Assembly: GCA_947460825.1 (NCBI GenBank)
Contig: CANHHA010000004.1
Span: 1 to 64,000 of the forward strand
Length of the DNA: 64,000 bases
Direction of reading: 5' to 3'
Source of the DNA: Flavobacteriales bacterium
GTDB taxonomy: Bacteria > Bacteroidota > Bacteroidia > Flavobacteriales_D > Crocinitomicaceae
Of the stretch, positions 42,839 through 51,547 are shown one piece after another (positions within the stretch are counted from its first letter, which is position 1; each line of letters opens with the position of its first letter). The notes beneath the pieces were generated by a model. That model saw nothing but the letters and a program-made list of their open reading frames with translations, searched no databases and was not told the origin of the DNA. The position numbers and the translations under genes are program-made.

Positions 42839-43779
42839 ACCGAAAGCTGTTATACCTTTTATTTACTCACTGCATACTTACAGCATATGCCCAAGAACCT
42901 ATTACCTACATTTCTAGTAAAGAAATCACCGTTGGATCGCTGCTGGAGGTGCAATACGATCTTGTAATCCCAGAGGGTGAGGTCCTAAGCTTTACTCCTC
43001 CTGTCCGTATTTTCCCATGCAAACGAATCGCCTCTCAATCAAACCTCAAAGGAAGCGCATTTACTGAACTTGAAATATTTAGCTATTCGGATACCATATT
43101 GCGGGTGGGAGCTGTAACGCATTGGAAAGCGAATTTTAGACTAATTCCTTGGGATACGGGAATGTTAGTGCTTCAACCACTCCCCTACAGACTCCATGAA
43201 CGCATGGGTTATTTTAGTTCAATCCTTGTTCAATCCTCCTTTGTTTCCGCTAAAAAAGGCATTCGTATTTACGACATCGAAGAATCCATAACTCCGTTGA
43301 ATAAAGAATTTGTGTTTTCTGAATTTATCAAAACATACGGTTGGATTCCCCTGCTCATACTGCTTTTTGTTGGTGGAATTCTTCTCTATAAAAAATTCAA
43401 ACGCACTGCGCTTGCAGAACCCATTTCATTAACGCTCAAGCAACAAACGCTGCAGTCTATCGATAAATTAGCAGGAAAAAAACAATGGGAATCTGATCAA
43501 AAAACACATTATACCGAGCTTAGTTTTATCTTGCGATGGTACTTGTCGGCCAGATACCACATTAACCTCCTCGAGCGTACATCGTTTGAAACCATGCTGC
43601 TTCTGCGCGCATTATCGCTTGACGAATATCTGCAAACAATCATTGCGCGTGTGCTCACAGAATCTGATTCCGTTAAGTTCGCCTCCAATAGCCTCTCGGA
43701 ACAAGAACACCTGGTTTTAATAGAACAATTGAAGGAGATAATCCAATTAAGTAGCCCAATAGATACATCGCATGTTTAA
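42835..43779 (+). CDS. Bat operon membrane protein (DUF4381/BatD-like)
   Basis: A 314-residue protein with a signal peptide (1-20, ending AYA), an N-terminal beta-rich ectodomain (about 21-155, beginning EPITYISSKEITVGSLLEVQY) resembling a shortened BatD Ig-like domain, one membrane helix (about 168-186, GWIPLLILLFVGGILLYKK), and a helical cytoplasmic part (about 200-310, LSFILRWYLSARYHINLLERTSFETM). This layout corresponds to the third gene in Bacteroidota Bat operons, often called DUF4381 or hypothetical. It overlaps batA by 8 bp. The likely role is a structural partner of the VWA proteins BatA and BatB at the membrane. Confidence 0.8.
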   Translation: MNRKLLYLLFTHCILTAYAQEPITYISSKEITVGSLLEVQYDLVIPEGEVLSFTPPVRIFPCKRIASQSNLKGSAFTELEIFSYSDTILRVGAVTHWKANFRLIPWDTGMLVLQPLPYRLHERMGYFSSILVQSSFVSAKKGIRIYDIEESITPLNKEFVFSEFIKTYGWIPLLILLFVGGILLYKKFKRTALAEPISLTLKQQTLQSIDKLAGKKQWESDQKTHYTELSFILRWYLSARYHINLLERTSFETMLLLRALSLDEYLQTIIARVLTESDSVKFASNSLSEQEHLVLIEQLKEIIQLSSPIDTSHV

Positions 43780-44809
43780 TCGTTGGAATTTACAAGTTCA
43801 GCATTATGAGTTTTTAGAACCAATCTGGTTCTGGGGACTTCTTGCAATTCCATTGATAAGTATCCTATTGTTTCGCCTAGACCGTCGGAGAACGGGTGAT
43901 TGGAAAATAAACAGCGCCACCCCACTGCTGCCTCCAACAAAAATTAATGTTCTCGCACTTTTTCGATCTTTATTTATTCAACTACCCGTAGCAATTCTCG
44001 CCCTATTGATTGTTGCTATGGCGAAACCATATTCATGGCAAGAAAGTGAACAAAAACATGAAGAAAACAAGTACGGAATTGATATTATAATCGCCTTAGA
44101 CGTTTCGATGTCTATGTATGCAACGGATTTTGAACCCAATCGATTAGAAGCCGCAAAGGAGGTAGCTACTTCGTTTATTAATGGAAGAAACGGAGACAAG
44201 ATTGGATTGGTTCAATATGCTGGCGAGGCCTTTACCAGCTGTCCTCCTACCTTAGACTACCCCATACTGATAGAACAACTCGGCAAAGCAGACGGAATGG
44301 AAATGGAACCGGGAACCGCCATTGGTACGGGGTTGGGAACTTCCGTAGTTCAATTGCGAAACAATGCCCTCAAATCCAAAGTAATTATTTTACTTACCGA
44401 TGGTAGCAATAATTCGGGGGATATAAGTCCGGAGGAAGCGGCATTACTCGCCAAAGAAAAGGGAATCTGTGTATACACGATTGGGATTGGAAGCAATGGA
44501 ATGGCCCCAACCCCTGTAATGACACCCACGGGAATGATCTATCAAAACATGCCCGTTGAAATCGATGAGCAAACCCTAACACAAATTGCAACGGTTACCG
44601 GTGGAATGTATTTTCGTGCGGAGGATAAAAAGGGACTTAAAAACATATACGAGGAAATAGAATTAATGGAAAAAAGAAAAATAACTCATAAAGTCGTTCA
44701 AGCGGACCCTCCGCCAACACCGCAAGCATTTTTAAATTGGGCCTTCGTTTTATTCATGCTCTACATGGTTATTAAATCTGTGCTGTTCTTACCTCAACCC
44801 CACGAATAA
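43772..44809 (+). CDS. batA: VWA-domain membrane protein BatA
   Basis: A 345-residue inner membrane protein: N-terminal helices at about 16-34 and 67-86, a VWA domain (about 95-310), and a final helix (about 318-337). The metal-dependent adhesion site is complete: DVSMSM (D110-S-x-S), with the conserved threonine and DGSN. These Bat proteins protect Bacteroides from oxygen stress, and an exported-protein quality role has been suggested. The N-terminal phrase FLEPIWFWGLLAIPLI is typical. batB follows 4 bp later. A VWA pair with a TPR and a BatD protein makes the classic BatABCD set. Confidence 0.92.
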   Translation: MFNRWNLQVQHYEFLEPIWFWGLLAIPLISILLFRLDRRRTGDWKINSATPLLPPTKINVLALFRSLFIQLPVAILALLIVAMAKPYSWQESEQKHEENKYGIDIIIALDVSMSMYATDFEPNRLEAAKEVATSFINGRNGDKIGLVQYAGEAFTSCPPTLDYPILIEQLGKADGMEMEPGTAIGTGLGTSVVQLRNNALKSKVIILLTDGSNNSGDISPEEAALLAKEKGICVYTIGIGSNGMAPTPVMTPTGMIYQNMPVEIDEQTLTQIATVTGGMYFRAEDKKGLKNIYEEIELMEKRKITHKVVQADPPPTPQAFLNWAFVLFMLYMVIKSVLFLPQPHE

Positions 44810-44813
44810 CTCT

Positions 44814-45914
44814 GTGAAATCGAATAAATACATACCTTACTATTTGTTTTCCTTGGGGATTATTGGAGCAATACTCTTCGCGCTACACTATGTATTAAGC
44901 GCCTCCGGTGATGTTAAGTCTGCATTGATTTTCACCAATCCAAGTTATCTCAATTGGTTATTAATCGTTCCGATTTTTCACCTATTATCCTATAGGAACC
45001 AATTGAGAAAGGATAGCATAGATAAGCAATTTGGAAGCCCGAATTTTGGAAAGAAGCAAGCAATAATTTCAACCATTGCTGCTCATTTTTTGCTCATGTT
45101 AAGCTTGTCGTTTTTGGTTATTGCCTTGGCACAGCCAGTTTTCGGGAGGAAAAAAGTAGCTGGAATTTCCAAAAACATGGAACTCACGATTTGCTTAGAC
45201 GTCTCAAACTCAATGAATGTACGTGACATCCAGGGCGAATCACGAATGGAAGTCGCTAAACGAACCATTAACGGACTCATCAACCAGCTTTCTGGGGAGA
45301 AAATTGGCTTATGCGTTTTTGCAGGAAATGCCATGGTGCAACTGCCTCTTACTTCGGATTATGTCACCGCTCAATTATTTACAGATGAAATACAAAGCAC
45401 CTACATTTCAAACCAGGGAACCAACATTGTAGAAGCGCTAGAAACGGGAGTATTAATGTTCACGAAGACCAACGACCCTAAATGTATTGTAATGATAACG
45501 GATGGAGAAGATCATGAAAAACAATCCAGTGAGATATACAACTTCATTCGCGAACAACAAATCGCATTTTATGGCATTGGAATCGGCACTACTTCGGGTG
45601 GGCCTATCCCAGAAGACCCCTTGGATCCTAATTCCTCAAATAAGCGCGATGCCAATGGATTCACCGTAAATTCCAAACTAAATGCGGATTACATCAAGCA
45701 ATTGGCGAATACGCTGAATGGAACAGCCATAATTACCAGTGAAGCCTATCCAGATTTAAATGCGATATTAACAGAAATTAACCGCGCCAAATCAACAAAA
45801 TCACGAAATTTGGACTTTGAAATCAAGGCAAGTATATACGAATATGCCGTACTGCTTGCACTGTTTTCGATGGCATGTTGGATGTTAATACAGGGAATAA
45901 AAAGGAATGGGTAA
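44814..45914 (+). CDS. batB: VWA-domain membrane protein BatB
   Basis: A 366-residue paralogue of BatA: two N-terminal helices (about 8-26 and 43-58), a helix at about 88-109, the VWA domain with MIDAS DVSNSMNV and the DGEDHEKQ loop, and a final helix (about 341-360). The start is a GTG at 44814; no ATG upstream lies in this frame before batA ends. The N-terminal region YLNWLLIVPIFHLLSY is typical. It overlaps batC by 8 bp. In Bacteroides the BatABC proteins form a complex at the inner membrane. Confidence 0.92.
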   Translation: MKSNKYIPYYLFSLGIIGAILFALHYVLSASGDVKSALIFTNPSYLNWLLIVPIFHLLSYRNQLRKDSIDKQFGSPNFGKKQAIISTIAAHFLLMLSLSFLVIALAQPVFGRKKVAGISKNMELTICLDVSNSMNVRDIQGESRMEVAKRTINGLINQLSGEKIGLCVFAGNAMVQLPLTSDYVTAQLFTDEIQSTYISNQGTNIVEALETGVLMFTKTNDPKCIVMITDGEDHEKQSSEIYNFIREQQIAFYGIGIGTTSGGPIPEDPLDPNSSNKRDANGFTVNSKLNADYIKQLANTLNGTAIITSEAYPDLNAILTEINRAKSTKSRNLDFEIKASIYEYAVLLALFSMACWMLIQGIKRNG

Positions 45915-46605
45915 GCGATTTTTATTAGTACTTATTGGCACATTTGGGCACATTGTATTCGCACAACAATGGGTAGACTCCATCAAGGCTGCGCGTGAAG
46001 CTTACCAGAAAAAAGATTTCAGCTCAGCGGAACGAATATACCGCACGCATTACAAAAAAGCCAAAGCTAAAGGAGGAGTCGATGAGGAACTTGCACAAAC
46101 CAAGTATCGACAACGCAATTTTAAAGGTGCCATTGAATATTATCAGAAAAAATTAAAAACCGTAAAAAAAAGCATTGAAAAAGGACGCATCAAACACAAC
46201 CTAGGCAATGCATATTTCGAAGCAGGCGATTACCCCCGTGCGATTGAATCTTATAAAGATGCGCTTCGCTTAAATCCAAGCAATGAAAAAACGAGATATA
46301 ACTTGAGTGAAGCTATACGGAGACAACAGAATAAACAACAAAAGGCTCCGAATCCACCCCCTAAAAATTCAAAAAACAAACCGAAGCAAGATTCTTCCGA
46401 CCCAGCCAAAAACAATTCAAACAAAGACAAAAAGAACAATTCAGGAGAAGCGCCCTCTGGACAATCCAATCCAAGTAAACTTCACCGAAAAGATGTTGAT
46501 CGTAAACTGGATGAACTCGCTAAAAAAGAAGGTGAAACTCGACGAAAAATTAATCGTAACAGCGGAAAAAAACAGGTTGAAAACACTTCGACTAAAGATT
46601 GGTAA
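45907..46605 (+). CDS. batC: TPR protein BatC
   Basis: A 232-residue exported protein with a signal peptide (about 1-19, ending FAQQ), three TPR-like repeats (about 20-135; the last is IKHNLGNAYFEAGDYPRAIESYKDALRLNP), and a long Lys/Asn/Pro/Ser-rich tail (about 145-232) with little predicted structure. The tail is highly basic (KPKQDSSDPAKNNSNKDKKN). TPRs suggest that BatC is the scaffold between BatA/BatB and BatD. It is 8 bp coupled to batB, and its TAA shares one base with the ATG of batD (TAATG). Confidence 0.9.
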   Translation: MGKRFLLVLIGTFGHIVFAQQWVDSIKAAREAYQKKDFSSAERIYRTHYKKAKAKGGVDEELAQTKYRQRNFKGAIEYYQKKLKTVKKSIEKGRIKHNLGNAYFEAGDYPRAIESYKDALRLNPSNEKTRYNLSEAIRRQQNKQQKAPNPPPKNSKNKPKQDSSDPAKNNSNKDKKNNSGEAPSGQSNPSKLHRKDVDRKLDELAKKEGETRRKINRNSGKKQVENTSTKDW

Positions 46606-48293
46606 TGACAAAACTCTACACACTTTTATTGTTTTCAATCGCTTGTCTAGTTCATGCCCAGAAACCCATGGTCAAACTCGAGGTTGATCAAATCAAAATA
46701 ACCTTAGGAAACGAATTAATTATTACCGTAAAATCAAACATTGAAGGTGAAATCACCATTGACTTTCCTTCTGAATTTGTTCGTGGATACAACGTAATGA
46801 GTGGCATGGAGCAAGTGGTGGATTACAATACCGGAACGGTAAATACGATCAGCTACTATTCTCAAAACGGAAGCTTTAAGAAGACCGGTAATTTTGTAGT
46901 TGGTCCAGCCTACATAAAACGTGGAAAACATGTATACAAATCTAATGTTGTTCAAGTATCTGTTCAAAAAGAGCGCATAGATCATGGAAATGGGAGCGTT
47001 ACTGCGAAGCAACTTAAACAACTCGCATTTGGAACCATTGAAGTAAATAAATACTCCGTGTACGAAGGGGAGCCGCTTATCATACAATCCAAAGTATATT
47101 CACGCTTTGCACCAACGAGTATCGAAGATTATCAATCCTACAAGATAGACCAAGGCATTGAAAAATACAGCCTTGAACAAGCTAAAAACCTAACAGCGCG
47201 CAAAGAAATAGTTAAAGGCGTAGAAATGTATGCCGTTACTACCGATAAAAACCTGATTTTTCCAAGCGGAAATGGAAATTTACAAATCAACCCATTCAAA
47301 TTAGTTTTGAGGCAGAATTATGATGGCTTAGCGGTAGTGTCTACCGGAACCACCGTGACTGTAAAATCATTACCCGACAACGCCCCCAACTCATTTATTG
47401 GGTTTGTCGGAACCCTTGATGCGAAATGCAAATACAGCGGCTCTTGCGACAAGAAAGGGGATGTATTAACGCTTGAAGTTGTATTATCGGGGAAAGGAAA
47501 CCTACACAACGTGGAGGCACCAGTGCTGGACTTAAGCGAAGGATTAATTCAATTTGGAAAACCTACCGTTTCTGAAGAATTCACCTTTGGGCCACAAGGT
47601 GCCGATGGCAAAGTGATATACACCTACCGATTACAGGCAACCAATCCTTTAAAAAAATCCATAAACCCCCTCGAAATCTCGTATTTCAATCCTGAGAAAG
47701 CTGCTTATGTGACCCTAAGTTTAGAAGGATTTAAATCTACCGAAATTCAACCCAATAAGCCCATCAAAAAACAAGGAACTACCACCGTAATTAAGGCTGA
47801 AAACTCCACTAAAATGATTCAAGAACCGTCCAATCCTAATAATACCATCCTTTGGGGCGGACTTTCATTCGCTGCCGTTTTATTCTTGGGGGCGGTTGGA
47901 TTATTTTTCTATCGCAAAAAACCACAACCAATGGTTAAAGAATCTACAACCAAAACGGAAAGCATACCCGAGATTTCTTTTCCTACCGGAAACGAACTTG
48001 AACAGCAATTTAACCAGGCCATGGAATCCGGAGACCTCAACCACCTTGAATCACTCTTATTTACGATGTTGGGTATTGCATTCAACGAAAATCCTGCGAA
48101 TCAAAACAAAGGCCTACTCTTGGATCGTTTACGCACCAGCAACGAAAGCGATTATGAAATACTTCACGCCTGGTACCTAAAGAATCAACAGGCAAAATAC
48201 GGGATAAAGCCAGAGGTTTTAGACCAAAAACAATGGTTAACAGAAGGAGCATCGATATACAAACATCTAAAGGGACGTTATTTAACTTCGTAA
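46605..48293 (+). CDS. batD: BatD protein (oxygen tolerance)
   Basis: A 562-residue protein with a signal peptide (1-17, MTKLYTLLLFSIACLVHAQ). Three or four Ig-like domains (about 20-395) follow, starting KPMVKLEVDQIKITLGNELIITVKS. A membrane helix (about 425-443, GGLSFAAVLFLGAVGLFFY) and a cytoplasmic helical tail (about 465-560) complete it. The start is set at the ATG that overlaps the batC stop; a TTG two codons earlier is less likely. BatD is the last gene of the operon. Its 3' end overlaps the ribonuclease Z gene on the opposite strand by 16 bp. Confidence 0.9.
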   Translation: MTKLYTLLLFSIACLVHAQKPMVKLEVDQIKITLGNELIITVKSNIEGEITIDFPSEFVRGYNVMSGMEQVVDYNTGTVNTISYYSQNGSFKKTGNFVVGPAYIKRGKHVYKSNVVQVSVQKERIDHGNGSVTAKQLKQLAFGTIEVNKYSVYEGEPLIIQSKVYSRFAPTSIEDYQSYKIDQGIEKYSLEQAKNLTARKEIVKGVEMYAVTTDKNLIFPSGNGNLQINPFKLVLRQNYDGLAVVSTGTTVTVKSLPDNAPNSFIGFVGTLDAKCKYSGSCDKKGDVLTLEVVLSGKGNLHNVEAPVLDLSEGLIQFGKPTVSEEFTFGPQGADGKVIYTYRLQATNPLKKSINPLEISYFNPEKAAYVTLSLEGFKSTEIQPNKPIKKQGTTTVIKAENSTKMIQEPSNPNNTILWGGLSFAAVLFLGAVGLFFYRKKPQPMVKESTTKTESIPEISFPTGNELEQQFNQAMESGDLNHLESLLFTMLGIAFNENPANQNKGLLLDRLRTSNESDYEILHAWYLKNQQAKYGIKPEVLDQKQWLTEGASIYKHLKGRYLTS

Positions 48294-49195
48294 ACTTTGC
48301 CGTCCTGTACCGCTTCAACGTCCTGAAATATCTCACAAGCCTCATTGGCATGCCCTATGGTATCTCCATATCTGGAGGAAAAATGACCAAGCAATAACTT
48401 ACGGGCGCCACTTGCTAACGCCATCAAGGCAGCATCTTTGGCCGTTGAATGAAATGTCTGTTCCGCACGCTCTTTGCGATCCATTAGAAAGGTTGCTTCA
48501 TGATACAAGGTAGAAGTTCCTTTCAAAAACCCAGCTTGATCCTTAAATGGCTTGGTATCGGAGCAATAGGAATACACCCGTGGTGTGGGCATTGGAAGCG
48601 TGTAGTCGGAATATTTTACCCATGAACCGTCTAAACGCTGAAAATCTCTACCCTGCGCCAAAAGTTTCAAATGCTCCTTATTCAGGTTTGCCTCGGAAAT
48701 TGCTTTCTTATCAATCTTATATCGCTGGAATTTTTCTTCTATTTGAAATCCAAAAGTTTTAATGCGATGCTTTAATGGAAACGCTGAAATTTGCATACCA
48801 TCATCTTCAAAAATCAACGCTTTGGTTTTCATTTCAAGAGGAATAAACGTGAAGTTAAAACTGAGTTTAGTTTCACTGGCTCTGAACATGACCATTAAAA
48901 TTTCTAACAATGCTGGGGGACCATATACATGAACACCAGCGGTTCTCCCTAATAAACTCATGGTGCCGAGAAGACCAGGTAATCCATAAAAATGATCTCC
49001 ATGTAAATGCGAAATTAAAATATGATTAATGCGTTGAAAGGGGGCATTGAATTTTCTCAACTGCATTTGTGTGCCTTCACCACAATCAATAAGCACATAG
49101 CGATTATTGCAAAATACTAATTGGGAGGAACACGCACGGCTTGTTGTGGGAATAGCAGCTGAACTGCCAAGAATTAATACATTGAAATTATTCAA
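48278..49195 (-). CDS. rnz: ribonuclease Z
   Basis: RNase Z removes the 3' trailer from tRNA precursors. The 305-residue beta-lactamase-fold enzyme has the zinc motif H63-L-H65-G-D67-H68, the LIDCGEGTQMQLRK motif, and ALASGARKLLLGHFSSRYGD with later metal ligands. It starts MNNFNVLILGSSAAIPTTSR as in the long-form family. Its gene overlaps the upstream STAS gene by 8 bp and the batD end on the other strand by 16 bp. The tRNA-Ala in this window does not encode CCA, so RNase Z trimming is needed before CCA addition. Confidence 0.95.
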   Translation of the reverse strand: MNNFNVLILGSSAAIPTTSRACSSQLVFCNNRYVLIDCGEGTQMQLRKFNAPFQRINHILISHLHGDHFYGLPGLLGTMSLLGRTAGVHVYGPPALLEILMVMFRASETKLSFNFTFIPLEMKTKALIFEDDGMQISAFPLKHRIKTFGFQIEEKFQRYKIDKKAISEANLNKEHLKLLAQGRDFQRLDGSWVKYSDYTLPMPTPRVYSYCSDTKPFKDQAGFLKGTSTLYHEATFLMDRKERAEQTFHSTAKDAALMALASGARKLLLGHFSSRYGDTIGHANEACEIFQDVEAVQDGKVYEVK

Positions 49196-49535
49196 AATCT
49201 GCTAAGGCTTCTTCAACGGATTGAAAAATCCTAAACACACGATCCAATTGAGCGATTTCAATCATTTTAAGTACTACAGGTTGAGCACCTGCGATGGCAA
49301 AAGACCCGTTGGTATCTTTACACAAGCGATTAGCGACTAAGATTGCACTCAAACCAGAAGAGTCACAGAACTTGGTTTTACTTAAATCCAATAATATCTT
49401 GTTATGCCCCTTTTTGTTTTCAAATGTAAATACCGATTTTAAGTCAGGAGCGCTGTGCGTGTCTAGTTTTTCTACCAAAGAGGTAACCACTACAACATGG
49501 TTTCGGACGTCACTTTTAAAATTCATAATAGGCAT
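49188..49535 (-). CDS. STAS domain protein (anti-sigma factor antagonist type)
   Basis: A stand-alone STAS domain of about 112-115 residues. The phosphorylatable loop LSKTKFCDSSGLSAILVANRLC (conserved D-S-S-G) is present near residues 52-72 and suggests regulation by a serine kinase, as in SpoIIAA. No anti-sigma factor or phosphatase gene lies nearby. The start may be MPIMNFKSD or MNFKSD (49526); a -7 box 5 nt upstream of the former supports it. It overlaps rnz by 8 bp and lies 20 bp after pyrB, so it belongs to the pyrR-pyrB-STAS-rnz run although no functional link is clear. Confidence 0.88.
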   Translation of the reverse strand: MPIMNFKSDVRNHVVVVTSLVEKLDTHSAPDLKSVFTFENKKGHNKILLDLSKTKFCDSSGLSAILVANRLCKDTNGSFAIAGAQPVVLKMIEIAQLDRVFRIFQSVEEALADFE

Positions 49536-49540
49536 TTTAT

Positions 49541-49548
49541 CAAATATA
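49541..49548 (-). promoter_or_regulatory. -7 box (TATATTTG) of the STAS-rnz pair
   Basis: A perfect TAnnTTTG in the 20-bp gap after pyrB, 5 nt before the first ATG. It could separate STAS-rnz expression from pyrB. Confidence 0.4.
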
Positions 49549-49555
49549 TCAAAAA

Positions 49556-50485
49556 TCAGCGTTCAATCTGCGAAGCAAGTAAATAAATAACTGCCATACG
49601 AATAGCTACACCATTCTCAACTTGATTTAAAATTATACTTTGTGGCCCATCTGCCACATCCGATGTGATTTCTACCCCCCTATTTATTGGTCCAGGGTGC
49701 ATAATCACAATATCCTTACCAAGGCTATCCAACAGTTCTTGATTTAAGCCAAACTGTAAGGTGTAATCCCGTAAACTCGGGAAATATTGAATGTCCTGAC
49801 GCTCTAGTTGAATCCGAAGCATATTCGCTACGTCGCACCATAGCAGGGCTTCATGCAGATTATTTGACACCTTTACCCCTAAATCACTCATGTGCTTCGG
49901 GATTAAGGTGGAGGGTCCGCAAACCATTACTTCAGCTCCAAGTTTTTGCAGGCAATAAATATTCGATAAAGCTACTCGAGAATGTAAGATATCTCCTATG
50001 ATTGCCACCTTCTTCCCTTTCACGGAACCCAGCTTCTCTCGAATTGAATACGCATCCAAAAGGGCCTGTGTAGGATGTTCATGTGTGCCATCCCCCGCAT
50101 TAATTACTTTGGCGGAAATATGCTTCGTTAGAAACCGAGCTGCTCCCGGCGAGGCATGACGGATTACAACCATATCCACCTTCATGGATAGAATGTTATT
50201 CACGGTATCCATTAAGGTTTCTCCCTTTTTTACGGAACTATTCGAGGAGGTGAAGTTAACAACATCTGCTGAGAGTCTTTTAGCTGCCAATTCAAAAGAC
50301 AATCGTGTTCGGGTAGAATTTTCAAAAAATAAATTAGCGATTGTAATATCCCTCAAGGAGGGTACTTTTTTGATTGGCCGATTAATCACCTCTTTAAATG
50401 AGTCGGCTGTTTTGAAGATCATTTCAATATCTTCCACGGTTAAATCACGGATTCCCGTAAGGTGCGAGACGCTTAAATTATTCAT
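49556..50485 (-). CDS. pyrB: aspartate carbamoyltransferase, catalytic subunit
   Basis: PyrB joins carbamoyl phosphate and aspartate in the second step of pyrimidine synthesis. The 309-residue protein has the carbamoyl-phosphate motif FFENSTRTRLSFELAAKRL (about 52-70), HPTQALLD (about 132-139), and IMHPGPINRGVEI near the C-terminus for aspartate. No regulatory subunit (PyrI) is nearby. The start overlaps the end of pyrR by 8 bp, so the two are translationally coupled and share control. Confidence 0.97.
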   Translation of the reverse strand: MNNLSVSHLTGIRDLTVEDIEMIFKTADSFKEVINRPIKKVPSLRDITIANLFFENSTRTRLSFELAAKRLSADVVNFTSSNSSVKKGETLMDTVNNILSMKVDMVVIRHASPGAARFLTKHISAKVINAGDGTHEHPTQALLDAYSIREKLGSVKGKKVAIIGDILHSRVALSNIYCLQKLGAEVMVCGPSTLIPKHMSDLGVKVSNNLHEALLWCDVANMLRIQLERQDIQYFPSLRDYTLQFGLNQELLDSLGKDIVIMHPGPINRGVEITSDVADGPQSIILNQVENGVAIRMAVIYLLASQIER

Positions 50486-51026
50486 TCGGATCCTTCATGT
50501 ATAATTCTACTTTATCTTCTCCATCGACTTCAACCCAACTCACTTTAACTTTTTCATGGAACAGGGTGTCTACGGACTTACCGATATAATCGGCTTGTAT
50601 GGGTAAATCTCGGTTGAATCTTCGATCAATAAGCACCAATAATTGTACCTTGGTAGGCCTTCCGAACGTTAACAAGGCATCTAAACCCGACCGGATGGTT
50701 CTTCCCGTAAACAATACATCATCAATCAGAATTACTTGTTTATTCTCGATGCTAAAATCGATATTGGTCGCGCTTGGAATAATCGGTTTTTCCCTTCTTC
50801 GAAAATCATCCCTGTAAAACGTAATGTCTAGATTCCCACAAACGGGTGATGTGGCAAGAATCTCTTGGAGTTTCTCTCGGAGGCGCTTCACGACATGAAT
50901 TCCCCTGGGTTGTAAACCAATCAATACGGTGTTTGAGAAATCAGAATGTTGTTCAACGAGCTCGTGGCACAACCTTGTTAGGGTTAAATCGAACTGTTGT
51001 GCATCGAGAATAACCTGCTTATCCAT
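50478..51026 (-). CDS. pyrR: bifunctional pyrimidine regulator / uracil phosphoribosyltransferase PyrR
   Basis: PyrR has uracil phosphoribosyltransferase activity and in Gram-positive bacteria binds pyr mRNA to cause attenuation. The 182-residue protein begins MDKQVILDAQQFDLTLTRLCHELVE, and has the PRPP loop VILIDDVLFTGRTIRSGLDAL near residues 96-116 and the GIQPRG-like LQPRGIHVVKRL. The start is the ATG at 51026; an in-frame TTG three codons upstream falls in the -7 box and was rejected. Whether it regulates RNA here is unknown; no obvious terminator/antiterminator sits before it, since the leader is only a few bases. Confidence 0.94.
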   Translation of the reverse strand: MDKQVILDAQQFDLTLTRLCHELVEQHSDFSNTVLIGLQPRGIHVVKRLREKLQEILATSPVCGNLDITFYRDDFRRREKPIIPSATNIDFSIENKQVILIDDVLFTGRTIRSGLDALLTFGRPTKVQLLVLIDRRFNRDLPIQADYIGKSVDTLFHEKVKVSWVEVDGEDKVELYMKDPNE

Positions 51027-51032
51027 TCCATG

Positions 51033-51040
51033 CAAAGATA
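51033..51040 (-). promoter_or_regulatory. -7 box (TATCTTTG) of pyrR
   Basis: A perfect TAnnTTTG ending 6 nt before the pyrR ATG. This leaves no room for a leader attenuator, so PyrR-type attenuation upstream of pyrR is unlikely. Confidence 0.5.
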
Positions 51041-51067
51041 GTAAAAAAACTGAGAACGATTGCTTAC

Positions 51068-51544
51068 TTACTTTTGAAGTAGCACAGTAGCATATGCCTT
51101 TATCGCCTTACTTTCTCCAAAGGAATCAACGCGCTCATGGGTCGTGGCCTTGATGGAAACGGCATCAATTTCTACCGCTAACAATTCGGCAATAATAGAT
51201 TGCATTTCGGGGATGTGTGGATTGAGCTTAGGATATTCAAGAATTACAGTTGAATCGAGATTTATCAGCGCATAACCACTTGATTTCATTAGATCAACCA
51301 CGTTCGCTAACAGAATTTTAGAATCAATCCCTTTGTATTGTGGATCTTTATCTGAAAAATGATGACCAATGTCTCTTAAATTAGCAGCTCCGAGGATCGC
51401 ATCACAGATGGCATGCAGCAGTACGTCCGCATCCGAATGGCCTACTGCACCGATGTCAGAAGGGATTTCTAAGCCACCAACAATGAGTGGAATACCCGAA
51501 TCTAAGCGATGAACATCAACCCCAAATCCTATTCGTAATTTCAT
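51068..51544 (-). CDS. ispF: 2-C-methyl-D-erythritol 2,4-cyclodiphosphate synthase
   Basis: IspF makes the cyclic diphosphate of the MEP isoprenoid pathway. The 158-residue trimeric enzyme has the metal ligands in GFGVDVHRLDSG (D9-x-H11) and the GHSDADVLLHAICDAILGAANLRDIGHHFSD block, with the terminal ISIKATTHERVDSFGESKAIKAYATVLL. Length is typical. Its ATG follows the porV stop with 3 bp between, so it is co-transcribed with the T9SS gene porV; no functional reason is obvious. Confidence 0.97.
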   Translation of the reverse strand: MKLRIGFGVDVHRLDSGIPLIVGGLEIPSDIGAVGHSDADVLLHAICDAILGAANLRDIGHHFSDKDPQYKGIDSKILLANVVDLMKSSGYALINLDSTVILEYPKLNPHIPEMQSIIAELLAVEIDAVSIKATTHERVDSFGESKAIKAYATVLLQK

Positions 51545-51547
51545 AGC

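Noticed and set aside
46599-46604. TTG start for batD
   Set aside because: The ATG at 46605 overlaps the batC stop neatly and gives the normal signal peptide.
51027-51035. TTG start for pyrR
   Set aside because: It lies in the -7 box; ATG at 51026 gives the usual N-terminus.
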